Assembly: GCA_019417125.1 (NCBI GenBank)
Contig: DXVZ01000113.1
Location: forward strand, 518 to 37,587
Reading direction: 5' to 3'
From: Phascolarctobacterium sp.
GTDB taxonomy: Bacteria; Bacillota; Negativicutes; Acidaminococcales; Acidaminococcaceae
Length of the DNA: 37,070 nucleotides
The position numbers and the translations under genes were made by a program. Positions 24,679-32,386 of the stretch are shown here, piece after piece. The notes beneath the pieces are model-generated. The model did no database searches. It had not been told where the DNA came from and saw only the letters and a list, made by a program, of their open reading frames with translations. Every line of letters begins with the position of its first letter. Within the stretch, counting starts at the first letter, position 1.

Positions 24679-24713
24679 AAAACAGAAGCTGCAAAAGTTT
24701 CTGTTTTTTTGTT
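24679..24713 (+). terminator. Terminator after noc
   Basis: A 9-bp stem (24679-24687 and 24699-24707) is followed by a T-rich tail about 30 bases beyond the noc stop. The remaining bases to 24803 are AT-rich; I see no convincing promoter there. Confidence 0.8.
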
Positions 24714-24803
24714 TTTACACAAAAAATATTATCTTCTTGCTCCATAATATGATAAAATTAAATTAAAGAACAGCCTTGCAAGTTTATCAAAGGGGTGAGT
24801 TGT

Positions 24804-25082
24804 ATGAGTGATATGATGATGTATGCCGTAATTGCAGGTATTGCTGCTGGTGTATTTTTTTATATGTTTAAAAAAGCCAGCGGCGGCGATTATAAGCCTA
24901 TTGAATTAAAAAATTGCCCGCTGTGCGGTAAAAAAACAGCTAAGTTTGTAACCATGGGCACCTTTAAGCATGATACACTTAATAAAGTTATTTGCACTTC
25001 ATGCAATGCTTCTACTGAAGATTATACATCTTATAAGAAAGCTGCCGAGGCCTGGAATAAGGGTGAAGTTAAAATAAAATAA
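24804..25082 (+). CDS. Membrane-anchored Lar-like zinc ribbon protein
   Basis: This protein of about 92 residues starts with a single transmembrane helix (about 6-22). A cytosolic zinc ribbon follows, with CPLCG (Cys38, Cys41) and CTSC (Cys64, Cys67), then the ending AAEAWNKG. The CPxCG, C..C and EAWN layout is that of Lar-like proteins (phage restriction-alleviation type) and of related zinc ribbons in core genomes. Here the protein is tethered to the membrane and not near other phage genes, so the Lar role should not be assumed. I choose ATG 24804 because AGGGG is eight bases upstream; an in-frame GTG lies at 24795. It is a single-gene unit with a terminator after it. Confidence 0.75.
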   Translation: MSDMMMYAVIAGIAAGVFFYMFKKASGGDYKPIELKNCPLCGKKTAKFVTMGTFKHDTLNKVICTSCNASTEDYTSYKKAAEAWNKGEVKIK

Positions 25083-25092
25083 GTAAATTTTC

Positions 25093-25122
25093 AACTCCGG
25101 TTTTTAGCAGCCGGAGTTTTAT
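25093..25122 (+). terminator. Terminator after the Lar-like gene
   Basis: An 8-bp perfect stem (AACTCCGG at 25093-25100, CCGGAGTT at 25111-25118) has a ten-base loop and a T-rich tail. Confidence 0.8.
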
Positions 25123-25195
25123 TTAATTTTACTAATGCTTTTTGGTAATAAATATAGTAAAATAGTATACAAAGCTGCTTTATGGAGGTTAAATT

Positions 25196-26215
25196 ATGGA
25201 TTATAGTGAAGTTTTGCAAAATGCAAGAAAACTTATCGATAACGCTAAATGTAAGGCATGCCCTGTCTGCAACGGGCTGGCGTGCCGCAACACTATTCCC
25301 GGCCCTGGCGCTAAGGGTGTGGGCGATACTGCTATCCGCAATTACCAAAAATGGCAGGAAATCCGTGTGCAGATGGATACGCTGCATGAGAATAAACCTG
25401 TTGATATGACTGTCAATTTATTTAGGCGCGAATTTAGGTATCCGTTTTTTGCAGGTCCTGTTGGCGCTATTAGCTTGCATTATAGTGATGCGCTTGACGA
25501 GCTGACTTATAATAAAATTTTGGTAGCTGCCTGTGCGCAGAACGGCATTGCTGCTTTTACAGGCGACGGTTTGGACAGTAAGGTTATGGTAAGCGCAACG
25601 GAAGCTATTGCTGCTGCTGGCGGTGCTGGCATACCTACCGTTAAACCTTGGAATTTACCGCTGATTAAAGAGAAATTGCAGTTGGTAAAAAACAGCGGCG
25701 CTTTTGCTGTGGCAATGGATATCGACGCTGCTGGGCTGCCGTTTTTAAAAAATATGCAGCCGCCTGCAGGCAGTAAATCGGTAGAAGAACTTGCGGAAAT
25801 TGTTAAAGAAGCAGGTATTCCTTTCATTGTTAAAGGCATAATGACGGTAAGCGGCGCGCTTAAGGCACATGCTGCCGGCGCTGCGGCTATTATTGTTTCC
25901 AATCACGGCGGCAGGGTGCTTGACCAATGTTCCGCAACTGCTGAAGTTCTGGAAGAAATTTGCCATGCTGTCGGCGGCGGAATGAAAGTTCTCGTCGATG
26001 GTGGCATCCGCAGCGGCGTTGATGTTTTTAAAGCTTTAGCACTTGGTGCAGATGGCGTTGTTATTGCACGCCCATTTGTTACGGCGGTTTATGGCGGCAG
26101 AGAAGAAGGCGTAAAGGTTTATATTGAAAAACTTGCTGGTGAACTTGAAGATACGATGAAAATGTGCGGCGCGGAAAAACTTGCTGATATTAACCGCGAT
26201 ATGGTGCGCATTTGA
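25196..26215 (+). CDS. FMN-dependent alpha-hydroxy-acid dehydrogenase family protein
   Basis: This 339-residue TIM-barrel flavoenzyme is related to lactate/glycolate oxidases. It retains the catalytic lysine (Lys213 in IVKGIM) and the active-site SNHGGR with His237 and Arg240. The FMN phosphate-binding segment LVDGGIRSG and the GADGV..ARP motif are also present. Unusually, the N-terminus has a C-x2-C-x2-C-x4-C motif (Cys19, Cys22, Cys25, Cys30), seen in anaerobe members of this family and suggestive of a metal or iron-sulfur site. The substrate is unknown. The ATG has GGAGG seven bases upstream. Its stop is followed within 13 bases by the YbaK-type gene, so they probably share a transcript. 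Confidence 0.87.
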   Translation: MDYSEVLQNARKLIDNAKCKACPVCNGLACRNTIPGPGAKGVGDTAIRNYQKWQEIRVQMDTLHENKPVDMTVNLFRREFRYPFFAGPVGAISLHYSDALDELTYNKILVAACAQNGIAAFTGDGLDSKVMVSATEAIAAAGGAGIPTVKPWNLPLIKEKLQLVKNSGAFAVAMDIDAAGLPFLKNMQPPAGSKSVEELAEIVKEAGIPFIVKGIMTVSGALKAHAAGAAAIIVSNHGGRVLDQCSATAEVLEEICHAVGGGMKVLVDGGIRSGVDVFKALALGADGVVIARPFVTAVYGGREEGVKVYIEKLAGELEDTMKMCGAEKLADINRDMVRI

Positions 26216-26228
26216 CGGAGGGGTTAAT

Positions 26229-26699
26229 TTGTCAATAGAAAAGGTAAGGTCCTATTTTAAAAAACGTGGCATGGAAGACCAAATATTGGAATTTGATGTT
26301 TCCAGTGCTACGGTAGAACTGGCTGCAAAAGCACTTAACTGTGATGGCAGCCTGATTGCTAAAACACTTTCGTTTATGGTGCACGATGAAGTAATTTTAG
26401 TAGTTGCCCCCGGTGATGTTAAAATAGACAACCACAAATATAAAATGCGTTTTGGCGTTAAGGCAAAAATGCTGGCAGCGGAGGACGCCGAAAAATTAAT
26501 TGGACACGCTGTCGGCGGTGTCTGCCCGTTTGCCGTTAACGATGGGGTAAAAGTATTTTTGGATGAATCCTTAAAGCGATTTGATTTTGTTTATCCGGCT
26601 TGCGGCAGTTCTAACAGTGCCATTAAATTAACGATACCGGAGCTTGAAAAAAATACCGACCATTTTTCCGGCTGGGTTGATGTTTGTAAGTTTAAATAA
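26229..26699 (+). CDS. YbaK/EbsC-type aminoacyl-tRNA deacylase
   Basis: This protein of about 156 residues belongs to the YbaK/aminoacyl-tRNA editing fold. Family members hydrolyse mischarged Cys- or Ala-tRNAPro and related species in trans. Lys is present in the conserved IAKTLSF segment, and the GGVCPF loop and LDESL stretch match the family. The start is TTG 26229-26231, five bases after GGAGGGG (26217-26223); an upstream frame without a ribosome site is a false extension. It is preceded by the FMN enzyme and followed by a hairpin terminator. Confidence 0.88.
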   Translation: MSIEKVRSYFKKRGMEDQILEFDVSSATVELAAKALNCDGSLIAKTLSFMVHDEVILVVAPGDVKIDNHKYKMRFGVKAKMLAAEDAEKLIGHAVGGVCPFAVNDGVKVFLDESLKRFDFVYPACGSSNSAIKLTIPELEKNTDHFSGWVDVCKFK

Positions 26700-26700
26700 A

Positions 26701-26726
26701 AAAATGCGGCTTATGCCGCGTTTTTT
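26701..26726 (+). terminator. Terminator after the YbaK-type gene
   Basis: An A-rich GCGGC/GCCGC stem with a TTAT loop is followed by a TTTTTT run. The remaining 26727-26945 stretch is AT-rich and non-coding, and holds one parS and the parA start region. Confidence 0.8.
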
Positions 26727-26837
26727 ATTTGCTTAATGTGCTGTAAATTCTATTTGCTTTAATAATTTTTGCTGCTGCGCAGTTTATTTACAAATCTTTT
26801 ATTATATTATTTGACAGCTGTTAGTTGAAGTACATTT

Positions 26838-26853
26838 TGTTTCACGTGAAACG
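26838..26853. other. parS: parS site 1, upstream of parA
   Basis: The 16-mer TGTTTCACGTGAAACG matches the ParB-binding consensus TGTTTCACGTGAAACA at 15 of 16 positions. It lies in the non-coding region about 93 bases before the parA start and may also help autoregulate the operon. Confidence 0.93.
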
Positions 26854-26945
26854 TAAAAAACTTTTTGCTTTTCTATATGTTTGCATGTAAAAATGTGATA
26901 AAATTATTAAGAAAGTTTAGTGAGTTTTTTTATGAGGTGAGAAGT

Positions 26946-27707
26946 TTGGTAAAGGTAATTGCTATTGCAAATCAAAAGGGTGGTGTAGGCAAAACCACAA
27001 CGGCTGTAAACCTTGCTGCCTGTTTGGCGCAAAAGGGGCGCAAGGTGTTGATGCTTGACGCTGACCCACAGGGCAACGCCACCAGCGGCCTTGGCTTTGA
27101 TAAACGAGACATAAAAAAATGTATATACGATACCTTGATTAACGATGTTTTAATGAAAGATGTTTTACTGCACAGCGATTACGAAAATCTTGACGTTGTT
27201 CCTGCAACGATTCAGCTTGCCGGTGCTGAAATTGAACTGGTAAGCCTGATGAATAGGGAAGGTCGTTTAAAAAACGCGCTGGAACGTGTAAAGCACGATT
27301 ACGACTATGTTTTAATTGACTGCCCGCCTTCGCTGGGGCTTTTAACTATTAATGCGCTGACTGCGGCAAACTCTGTGCTGGTGCCAATCCAGTGCGAATT
27401 TTATGCTTTGGAGGGTGTCAGCCAGCTAATGAATACTATTAAACTTGTGCAGCGCAACCTTAACCCGGCGTTGAAGCTGGAGGGCGTTTTAATGACGATG
27501 TTTGACCAGCGCACAAATTTATCAAGCGACGTTGTAGGTGAAGTACGTAAGTATTTTAATACTAAAATGTATAATACCATTATTCCACGCAACGTACGTT
27601 TAAGCGAAGCGCCGAGCCACGGGCAGCCGGTAATTGTGTATGACCCTAAATCTAAAGGTGCGCAGGTATATATGGAACTTGCGCAGGAGGTACTGGGTGA
27701 TGAATAA
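26946..27707 (+). CDS. parA: Chromosome partitioning ATPase ParA (Soj)
   Basis: This 253-residue deviant-Walker ATPase drives chromosome origin segregation with ParB. The P-loop KGGVGKTTT covers about residues 11-19, with signature lysine Lys11 and P-loop lysine Lys16. Walker B-type DYVLIDCPPSLG and the DPQGN motif are present. The true start is TTG 26946-26948, eight bases after GAGG (26934-26937), giving the usual Soj length; the in-frame upstream extension is not supported. A possible promoter (TTGCTT, 17 bases, TAAAAA at 26865-26893) lies between parS 1 and the start. The gene overlaps parB by 8 bases. Confidence 0.96.
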   Translation: MVKVIAIANQKGGVGKTTTAVNLAACLAQKGRKVLMLDADPQGNATSGLGFDKRDIKKCIYDTLINDVLMKDVLLHSDYENLDVVPATIQLAGAEIELVSLMNREGRLKNALERVKHDYDYVLIDCPPSLGLLTINALTAANSVLVPIQCEFYALEGVSQLMNTIKLVQRNLNPALKLEGVLMTMFDQRTNLSSDVVGEVRKYFNTKMYNTIIPRNVRLSEAPSHGQPVIVYDPKSKGAQVYMELAQEVLGDE

Positions 27708-28650
27708 AAAAGGTTTAGGCAAGGGTTTGGGCGCAATTTTTACTGATAACGAAACCTTAGCTCCGGTTGAAGAAGTACAGCCGCATGAAAAAGAAATAGA
27801 GATTGCGGTTAACGAAATAATTCCTAATCCGCAGCAGCCTCGTAAAACTTTTGACGCTGAAAAATTAGCGGAACTTGCTGAAAGCATTAAGGAACACGGC
27901 GTTATTCAACCGCTGATTGTACGTAAGGCTGGCGCTAAATATGAAATAGTTGCTGGTGAACGCCGTTGGCGTGCTGCAAAGGACGCTAAATTAAAAACTG
28001 TACCTGTTATTGTACGTGAATATGATAACGCCAAAATGGCGGAAATTGCGCTTGTTGAAAATATTCAGCGCCATGACTTGAACGCTATTGAAGAAGCGGA
28101 AGGCATTAAACGTTTAATGACTGAATTTGGCTTTAACCAGGAACAGGCTGCAAAGAAAATTGGGCGCAGCCGTACGGCGGTAACTAATATTTTGCGTTTG
28201 TTGAATTTGCCGGAAAGCATCCGCAAAGCTGTTTCACGTGAAACGTTGACGATGGGGCAGGTAAGGCCGCTTTTAGCACTGGAAAATAAAGAGCAGCAGG
28301 AAAAAGTGGCGGTATTTATTGAAGAACAAGGCTTATCCGCACGCATGGCGGAAGAACTTGTAAAAAAAATTAAAGCCGGTGAAGAAATTGATTTAAGCGG
28401 CAAACAAAAAGAAACTAAAACCAAAGCTGCCGTTAAAAAACAAAGGCCGGAAATTGACGTTTACTGCCGTGATTTTCAGAATAAACTGATTGAACTTTTG
28501 GGTACTAAAGTAAGGGTTGTGCCTAAAAATGAAAAACAGGGTAAAATAGAAATTGAATATTATTCAGCAGATGATCTGGAAAGAATTTACGAACTTTTAG
28601 AGCGCCGTCCGCAAACAACTATTAAAAAAGAACATAAATTGACGGTGTAA
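27700..28650 (+). CDS. parB: Chromosome partitioning protein ParB (Spo0J)
   Basis: This 316-residue protein starts MNKKGLGKGLGAIF, the Spo0J-type N-terminus that interacts with ParA. The CTP-binding domain has PRKTFD, GERRWRAA and ENIQRHDLNAIEEA. The helix-turn-helix carries Arg (GRSRTAV) and Gly (TMGQ) at ParB-type specificity positions, unlike the Noc paralogue upstream. It binds parS and loads condensin at the origin. GGAGG lies nine bases before the ATG, which overlaps the parA stop by 8 bases. The gene itself contains a parS site, as in Bacillus. Confidence 0.96.
   Translation: MNKKGLGKGLGAIFTDNETLAPVEEVQPHEKEIEIAVNEIIPNPQQPRKTFDAEKLAELAESIKEHGVIQPLIVRKAGAKYEIVAGERRWRAAKDAKLKTVPVIVREYDNAKMAEIALVENIQRHDLNAIEEAEGIKRLMTEFGFNQEQAAKKIGRSRTAVTNILRLLNLPESIRKAVSRETLTMGQVRPLLALENKEQQEKVAVFIEEQGLSARMAEELVKKIKAGEEIDLSGKQKETKTKAAVKKQRPEIDVYCRDFQNKLIELLGTKVRVVPKNEKQGKIEIEYYSADDLERIYELLERRPQTTIKKEHKLTV
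28230..28245. other. parS: parS site 2, inside parB
   Basis: The 16-mer is the same TGTTTCACGTGAAACG as at parS 1, with 15 of 16 matches to consensus. It encodes the AVSRET segment of ParB. B. subtilis also has a parS within spo0J. Confidence 0.93.
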
Positions 28651-28680
28651 TATTTTGTTTAAAATAAGGGAGAGAAGATT

Positions 28681-29376
28681 ATGATCGGTATGGGTACAGT
28701 TGCCAATACGTCGGCAATTATAGCCGGAACTATGCTTGGTTTGTTTTTGCGCCGCGGTTTGCCGGAGAAATGGCGTGAAACAATTATGCAGGGCGTTGCG
28801 CTATGCATTATTGTTATCGGTCTGCAAATGGCGTTTGAAACAAAAAACATAATTATTTGCGTAGTAAGCTTGGTTATTGGTTCAATTATCGGCGAAGCCA
28901 GTAATATTGAAGGGCATTTACAGCGCTTTGGCAATTGGGCCGGTGCTAAAATTAATAACGGCGGAGGCGGAGCTTCTAAAAAAATTGCCGATGCATTTAT
29001 AGCAGCCAGCTTGATTTACTGCATTGGAGCTATGGCTGTGGTTGGCAGTTTGCAGGACGGGCTGATGGGCGACCCAACAATTTTATATGCCAAAGCGACG
29101 CTGGACGGTATTATTGCCGTTATTTTAGCAGCGAATATGGGAATCGGCGTAGCATTGTCGGCGTTGTGCGTACTGCTTTACCAGGGGACGCTGACGACGC
29201 TGGCAAGTTTTTTACAGTCTTATATGACGGAAGCCGTTATTGCCGAGGTCACTGCCTGCGGCGGTGTTATGATTGTCGCTATCGGCATTAATATGCTGAA
29301 ATTGCTGGAAATACGCTTGTCCAATCAATTGCCGGCAGTGTTTATTGCCGGGATTATTACTTATTTAATGGCTTGA
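28681..29376 (+). CDS. DUF554 family membrane protein
   Basis: This 231-residue integral membrane protein starts MIGMGTVANTSAIIAGTMLG, and continues with GSIIGE, the SLIYCIGAMAVVGSLQDG block and the DGIIAVILAANMGIG block characteristic of DUF554 (YdfK-type) proteins. Seven or so hydrophobic segments are visible. The biochemical role of the family is unknown. It follows parB by 30 bases without a terminator and is probably cotranscribed. Confidence 0.9.
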   Translation: MIGMGTVANTSAIIAGTMLGLFLRRGLPEKWRETIMQGVALCIIVIGLQMAFETKNIIICVVSLVIGSIIGEASNIEGHLQRFGNWAGAKINNGGGGASKKIADAFIAASLIYCIGAMAVVGSLQDGLMGDPTILYAKATLDGIIAVILAANMGIGVALSALCVLLYQGTLTTLASFLQSYMTEAVIAEVTACGGVMIVAIGINMLKLLEIRLSNQLPAVFIAGIITYLMA

Positions 29377-29393
29377 TTGTGGGAGGAAGCATT

Positions 29394-29879
29394 TTGGAGA
29401 ATATCAATTTATTATTGCAGAATTACTTGCTGATTATAATTTTAGTGCTGCTGGCGTTTTTAGTAATATTGTTTATGTTATATAAAGGACAGAAAAAAGA
29501 GTTGGAGGCACTGAAAGAAAAATATGACTTTTTTACGCAGGGTGATAATACCAACTGGGATGAACTGTTAACCAAAACTTTAACAGAAGTGCGTGCAGCT
29601 AAAACCGATATGCAGACTCTGGAAGCAAACCAGCAGGCAATGCGCGAACAGATGAAAAACTGTGTGCAGAAAGTAAAACTGATGCGTTATAATGCTTTTG
29701 CCGATACTGGCAGCGATTTAAGCTATTCGCTTGCGCTGCTTGACGAAAACAATAACGGTGTAGTACTTTCGAGTATATATGGCAGGGAGGATAACAGGAC
29801 TTACGCCAAGCCAATAGAAAACGGCAAATCTACTTATAACCTTTCGGACGAGGAAAAACAAGTTCTACCAAAAAACTAA
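29394..29879 (+). CDS. DUF4446 family membrane-anchored protein
   Basis: This protein of about 161 residues has one N-terminal transmembrane helix (about 8-30) and a coiled-coil region (about 34-90). The C-terminal DUF4446 domain reads VKLMRYNAFADTGSDLSYSLALLDENNNGVV. The family commonly follows parAB or DUF554 in Bacillota, and its function is unknown. The start is TTG 29394-29396, seven bases after GGAGG (29382-29386); an upstream in-frame TTG overlapping the DUF554 stop lacks a site. Confidence 0.88.
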   Translation: MENINLLLQNYLLIIILVLLAFLVILFMLYKGQKKELEALKEKYDFFTQGDNTNWDELLTKTLTEVRAAKTDMQTLEANQQAMREQMKNCVQKVKLMRYNAFADTGSDLSYSLALLDENNNGVVLSSIYGREDNRTYAKPIENGKSTYNLSDEEKQVLPKN

Positions 29880-29880
29880 C

Positions 29881-29907
29881 AAAAAAACCGGGCGCTTAAA
29901 TCGCCTG
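29881..29907 (-). terminator. Leftward-facing hairpin terminator in the DUF4446-PHP gap
   Basis: The stem CCGGGCG/CGCCTGG (29887-29893 and 29901-29907) contains one G-U pair. On the minus strand it is followed by six T residues, but on the plus strand by AAGGC. Neither flanking gene is on the minus strand. The rest of the gap (29908-30083) is non-coding with a second weak CGCATA/TATGCG hairpin (29963-29983). Confidence 0.45.
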
Positions 29908-30033
29908 GAAGGCATAGAAAATAATGTTTTGATAATCTGATATGGAAAAACGCAAAAATCGGCGCATAAGCGATTTATATGCGTGTGAAAGGAAAAGTGG
30001 AAAATATTATATTTAGGTAAAATATTGAGTAAG

Positions 30034-30063
30034 TTCAAAATTTTTACGTGGATATGGTATAAT
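30034..30063 (+). promoter_or_regulatory. Promoter of the PHP-FAH unit
   Basis: An extended -10 (TGGTATAAT, hexamer 30058-30063) has only a weak TTCAAA -35 (30034-30039) with an 18-base spacer. It lies 20 bases before the ATG. Confidence 0.55.
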
Positions 30064-30083
30064 AGTAAATACGAGGTTTGAAA

Positions 30084-30860
30084 ATGATTTTTGATACACA
30101 TATGCACTGCCAGTATTCCATTGATTCAAAGATGAAAATTGACGATGCCCTGGACGCCGCAGCGAAGCAAAATTTGGGTATCATCATAACCGAACATTGG
30201 GATGAAGATTATCCTACCAACCCGGAAGCTTTTGTTTTTGACATTAATGATTATTTTGCTAAGTTCGGGCCATACCGCAGCCTAAAGCTTCTGCTTGGCA
30301 TTGAAATTGGTATGCAGGAAAGCACGGCTGCTAATGATAACCTGCTGGGTGAAAAATATCCGTTTGATTTTATTTTGGGTTCCATGCACTGCGTAAACGG
30401 TAAGGATTTGTATGAAGCTAAAACTTATGACGGCAAAACCAAACAGCAGGCGGTAGAGGAGTTTTTGCAGGCGACGCTGGCAAACCTGAAGCTGCACCAT
30501 AATTTTGACAGTTTTGCCCATATTGATTATATGTGCCGTTATATGCCGTACGCTAACCAGGAGCTTATTTATGAAGAAGCTGCCGATTTATATGACACCG
30601 TTTTTAAAATGCTGATAAGTATGGATAAGGCGGTAGAAATCAACACACGCAGGCTGGACAGCGCAGAAGCGGTAGAAACTCTTTTAGTTTTATATAAACG
30701 TTACCGCGAACTTGGCGGGCGCTACGCGACTTTGGGCAGCGACGCGCATTATAAAGAACACGTTGGGCGCAGGATTGATATTGCCCGGGAAATTGCAGAA
30801 GCGGCAGGCTTAACGCCTGTCTATTTTGAAAAACGAAAAATGCAAAGGATGATTTTTTAA
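30084..30860 (+). CDS. PHP-domain phosphoesterase, HisK-like histidinol-phosphatase family
   Basis: This protein of about 258 residues belongs to the PHP superfamily. Metal-binding motifs are in order: DTHMHCQYSIDS near the N-terminus, ITEHWDED, GIEIGMQES, GSMHCV, FAHIDY and GSDAHYKEHVG. This set is that of HisK-type histidinol-phosphatases and related phosphoesterases. No other histidine-biosynthesis gene is in the window, so the substrate is uncertain. The ATG at 30084 follows GAGG by seven bases. A 13-of-14 match to the Noc-binding consensus lies at 30780-30793. The FAH-family gene starts directly after its stop. Confidence 0.87.
   Translation: MIFDTHMHCQYSIDSKMKIDDALDAAAKQNLGIIITEHWDEDYPTNPEAFVFDINDYFAKFGPYRSLKLLLGIEIGMQESTAANDNLLGEKYPFDFILGSMHCVNGKDLYEAKTYDGKTKQQAVEEFLQATLANLKLHHNFDSFAHIDYMCRYMPYANQELIYEEAADLYDTVFKMLISMDKAVEINTRRLDSAEAVETLLVLYKRYRELGGRYATLGSDAHYKEHVGRRIDIAREIAEAAGLTPVYFEKRKMQRMIF
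30780..30793 (+). promoter_or_regulatory. Candidate Noc-binding site, 13 of 14 matches
   Basis: The sequence ATTGCCCGGGAAAT differs from the B. subtilis Noc-binding consensus ATTTCCCGGGAAAT at one position. It lies in the PHP gene, encoding part of IAREIA, about 6 kb beyond noc. Confidence 0.4.
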
Positions 30861-31619
30861 ATGAGATGTATACGTTTTGAAGCCAACGGCAATAAAAGAA
30901 TAGGATTTATTGACGGTGATATTGTAAGGACTGTTTACGGCAGCCTGGAAACTTTTTGGCGTATTACTGACGAAGAATTTAAGTTGGATGAGATTAAGCT
31001 GCTGGCGCCGTGCGTGCCTAAGCAGATTATCTGTGTTGGTTTTAATTACCGCAGCCATGCAGAGGAATTTCACGCGGAAGTGCCGAAAGAACCGGCGCTG
31101 TTCAGCAAAGCGGCGCATACCATTATCGGCGACGGCGCGGCGATTGTTTACCCGTGGCAGAGCAAGGAAGTTGTTTACGAGGCTGAGCTGGGTGTTGTAA
31201 TTAAAAAGAAAATGCGCAACGTAAAGCCGGAGGATGTAAAGGATTATATTTTAGGTTATACCTGCGCTAATGACGTAACGGCGCGCGACTTACAGCTGGA
31301 CGATGTGCAGTGGCTGCGCAGCAAATCTTTTGATACCTTCTGCCCGCTGGGGCCGTGGCTGGAAACAGACCTTGACCCGACGGATTTAAGTATAAAAACC
31401 TATCTTAACGGTGAGTTGAAACAAAACGGGCGTACGAGCGATATGGTGTATAACCCGTATGAGATTTTAAGTTATATTTCTGAAAGCATGACGCTGGACG
31501 CCGGCGACCTGGTGCTGACTGGCACGCCGATGGGCTGCGGGCCGATGGTGCCGGGCGACGTGGTAACGGTAGAGATTGAAGGCATCGGCAAATTAACCAA
31601 TACTGTTGTAAAAGGATAA
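30861..31619 (+). CDS. Fumarylacetoacetate hydrolase family protein
   Basis: This 252-residue FAH-fold enzyme has the metal-binding set: Glu residues in YEAELGVVI and an Asp in the CANDVTARDLQ block. Also visible are the SKSFDTFCPLGPW lysine motif and the LTGTPMGCGPMVPGD turn. Family members act as decarboxylases, hydrolases or isomerases of oxo-dicarboxylic compounds such as 2-hydroxyhepta-2,4-dienedioate. The actual substrate cannot be assigned. It starts immediately after the PHP stop (TAA then ATG), so the two are coupled, and a strong terminator follows. Confidence 0.9.
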   Translation: MRCIRFEANGNKRIGFIDGDIVRTVYGSLETFWRITDEEFKLDEIKLLAPCVPKQIICVGFNYRSHAEEFHAEVPKEPALFSKAAHTIIGDGAAIVYPWQSKEVVYEAELGVVIKKKMRNVKPEDVKDYILGYTCANDVTARDLQLDDVQWLRSKSFDTFCPLGPWLETDLDPTDLSIKTYLNGELKQNGRTSDMVYNPYEILSYISESMTLDAGDLVLTGTPMGCGPMVPGDVVTVEIEGIGKLTNTVVKG

Positions 31620-31627
31620 CTTGCAGT

Positions 31628-31655
31628 AAAAAAAGACGATTAATCGTCTTTTTTT
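31628..31655. terminator. Perfect-palindrome terminator after the FAH gene
   Basis: A 28-base perfect palindrome consists of an A-run, GACGAT, ATCGTC and a T-run. It can act in both directions. Confidence 0.9.
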
Positions 31656-31715
31656 ATTTGCCGGCCTGAGAGAGGAGCTGGTACTGCTTATCATAAAAAC
31701 GAAAGGATGAATTTT

Positions 31716-32363
31716 ATGAATAACCAACATTTTAAGCCGCGTTTAGTAATGTTTTTCTGCGGCATCATCTGTATGACTTTTGCAATTGCGCTGTCCTGCA
31801 AGGCAGATTTGGGTACTTCGCCGATATCAAGCGTACCGTGGGTTTTAAGCCTGTGCACGCCTTTCAGCGTTGGCTATACAACCATTGTAATGAATTTAAT
31901 GTTTATTGCAGTACAGCCGCTAATGCTGCGCGCAATTTACTGGCGCGAACTGATGGGGCAGTTATTGGTAACGATTCCTTTTGGTTACAGCATAGATTTT
32001 TTTATGTGGGTTTTGCAGGGTTTTGTGCCGAAAAATGCCGCAGAGCAATGGGCTGCTTGCCTGTTAAGCGTAGTTGTGCTGGGTTTTGGCGTATTTTTGG
32101 AAGTACGCGCCAAAATATTTTTGGCAGCCGGTGAAGGCCTGGTGAATGTGCTGGCATTTATAACAAAACATAAATTCAGCACCTTAAAAAATTGTTTTGA
32201 TATAACGCTGGTTACAATAAGCATAATAATTTCGCTGTTTGAATTTGGCACGCTGCGCGGCGTTGGGTTCGGTACAATTGCAGCGGCGGTGCTGGTTGGC
32301 AGGACAGTGTATTTATATGAAAACTACCTGCATTTTTTTGACCGTTGGAAGGTAAAAGCGTAA
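31716..32363 (+). CDS. YczE/YitT-type integral membrane protein
   Basis: This protein of about 215 residues has five to six hydrophobic segments. The motif pattern ALSCKADLGTSPISSVPW, and later SLFEFGTLRGVGFGTIAAAVLVG, match the YczE/YitT-like membrane family (DUF6198). Function is unknown. ATG 31716 is chosen because AAGGA (31703-31707) is eight bases upstream; an earlier in-frame ATG at 31707 overlaps the site. No clear promoter is visible after the FAH terminator. Confidence 0.85.
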   Translation: MNNQHFKPRLVMFFCGIICMTFAIALSCKADLGTSPISSVPWVLSLCTPFSVGYTTIVMNLMFIAVQPLMLRAIYWRELMGQLLVTIPFGYSIDFFMWVLQGFVPKNAAEQWAACLLSVVVLGFGVFLEVRAKIFLAAGEGLVNVLAFITKHKFSTLKNCFDITLVTISIIISLFEFGTLRGVGFGTIAAAVLVGRTVYLYENYLHFFDRWKVKA

Positions 32364-32386
32364 ATGCGGGCGAATTATATAAAAGA

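Noticed and set aside
31656..31715. A CCTGAGAGAGGAGC stretch before the YczE-type gene that recalls a thiamine riboswitch element
   Set aside because: Only the CTGAGA portion fits; the other conserved blocks of a TPP riboswitch are missing and the stretch is too short to fold as one.
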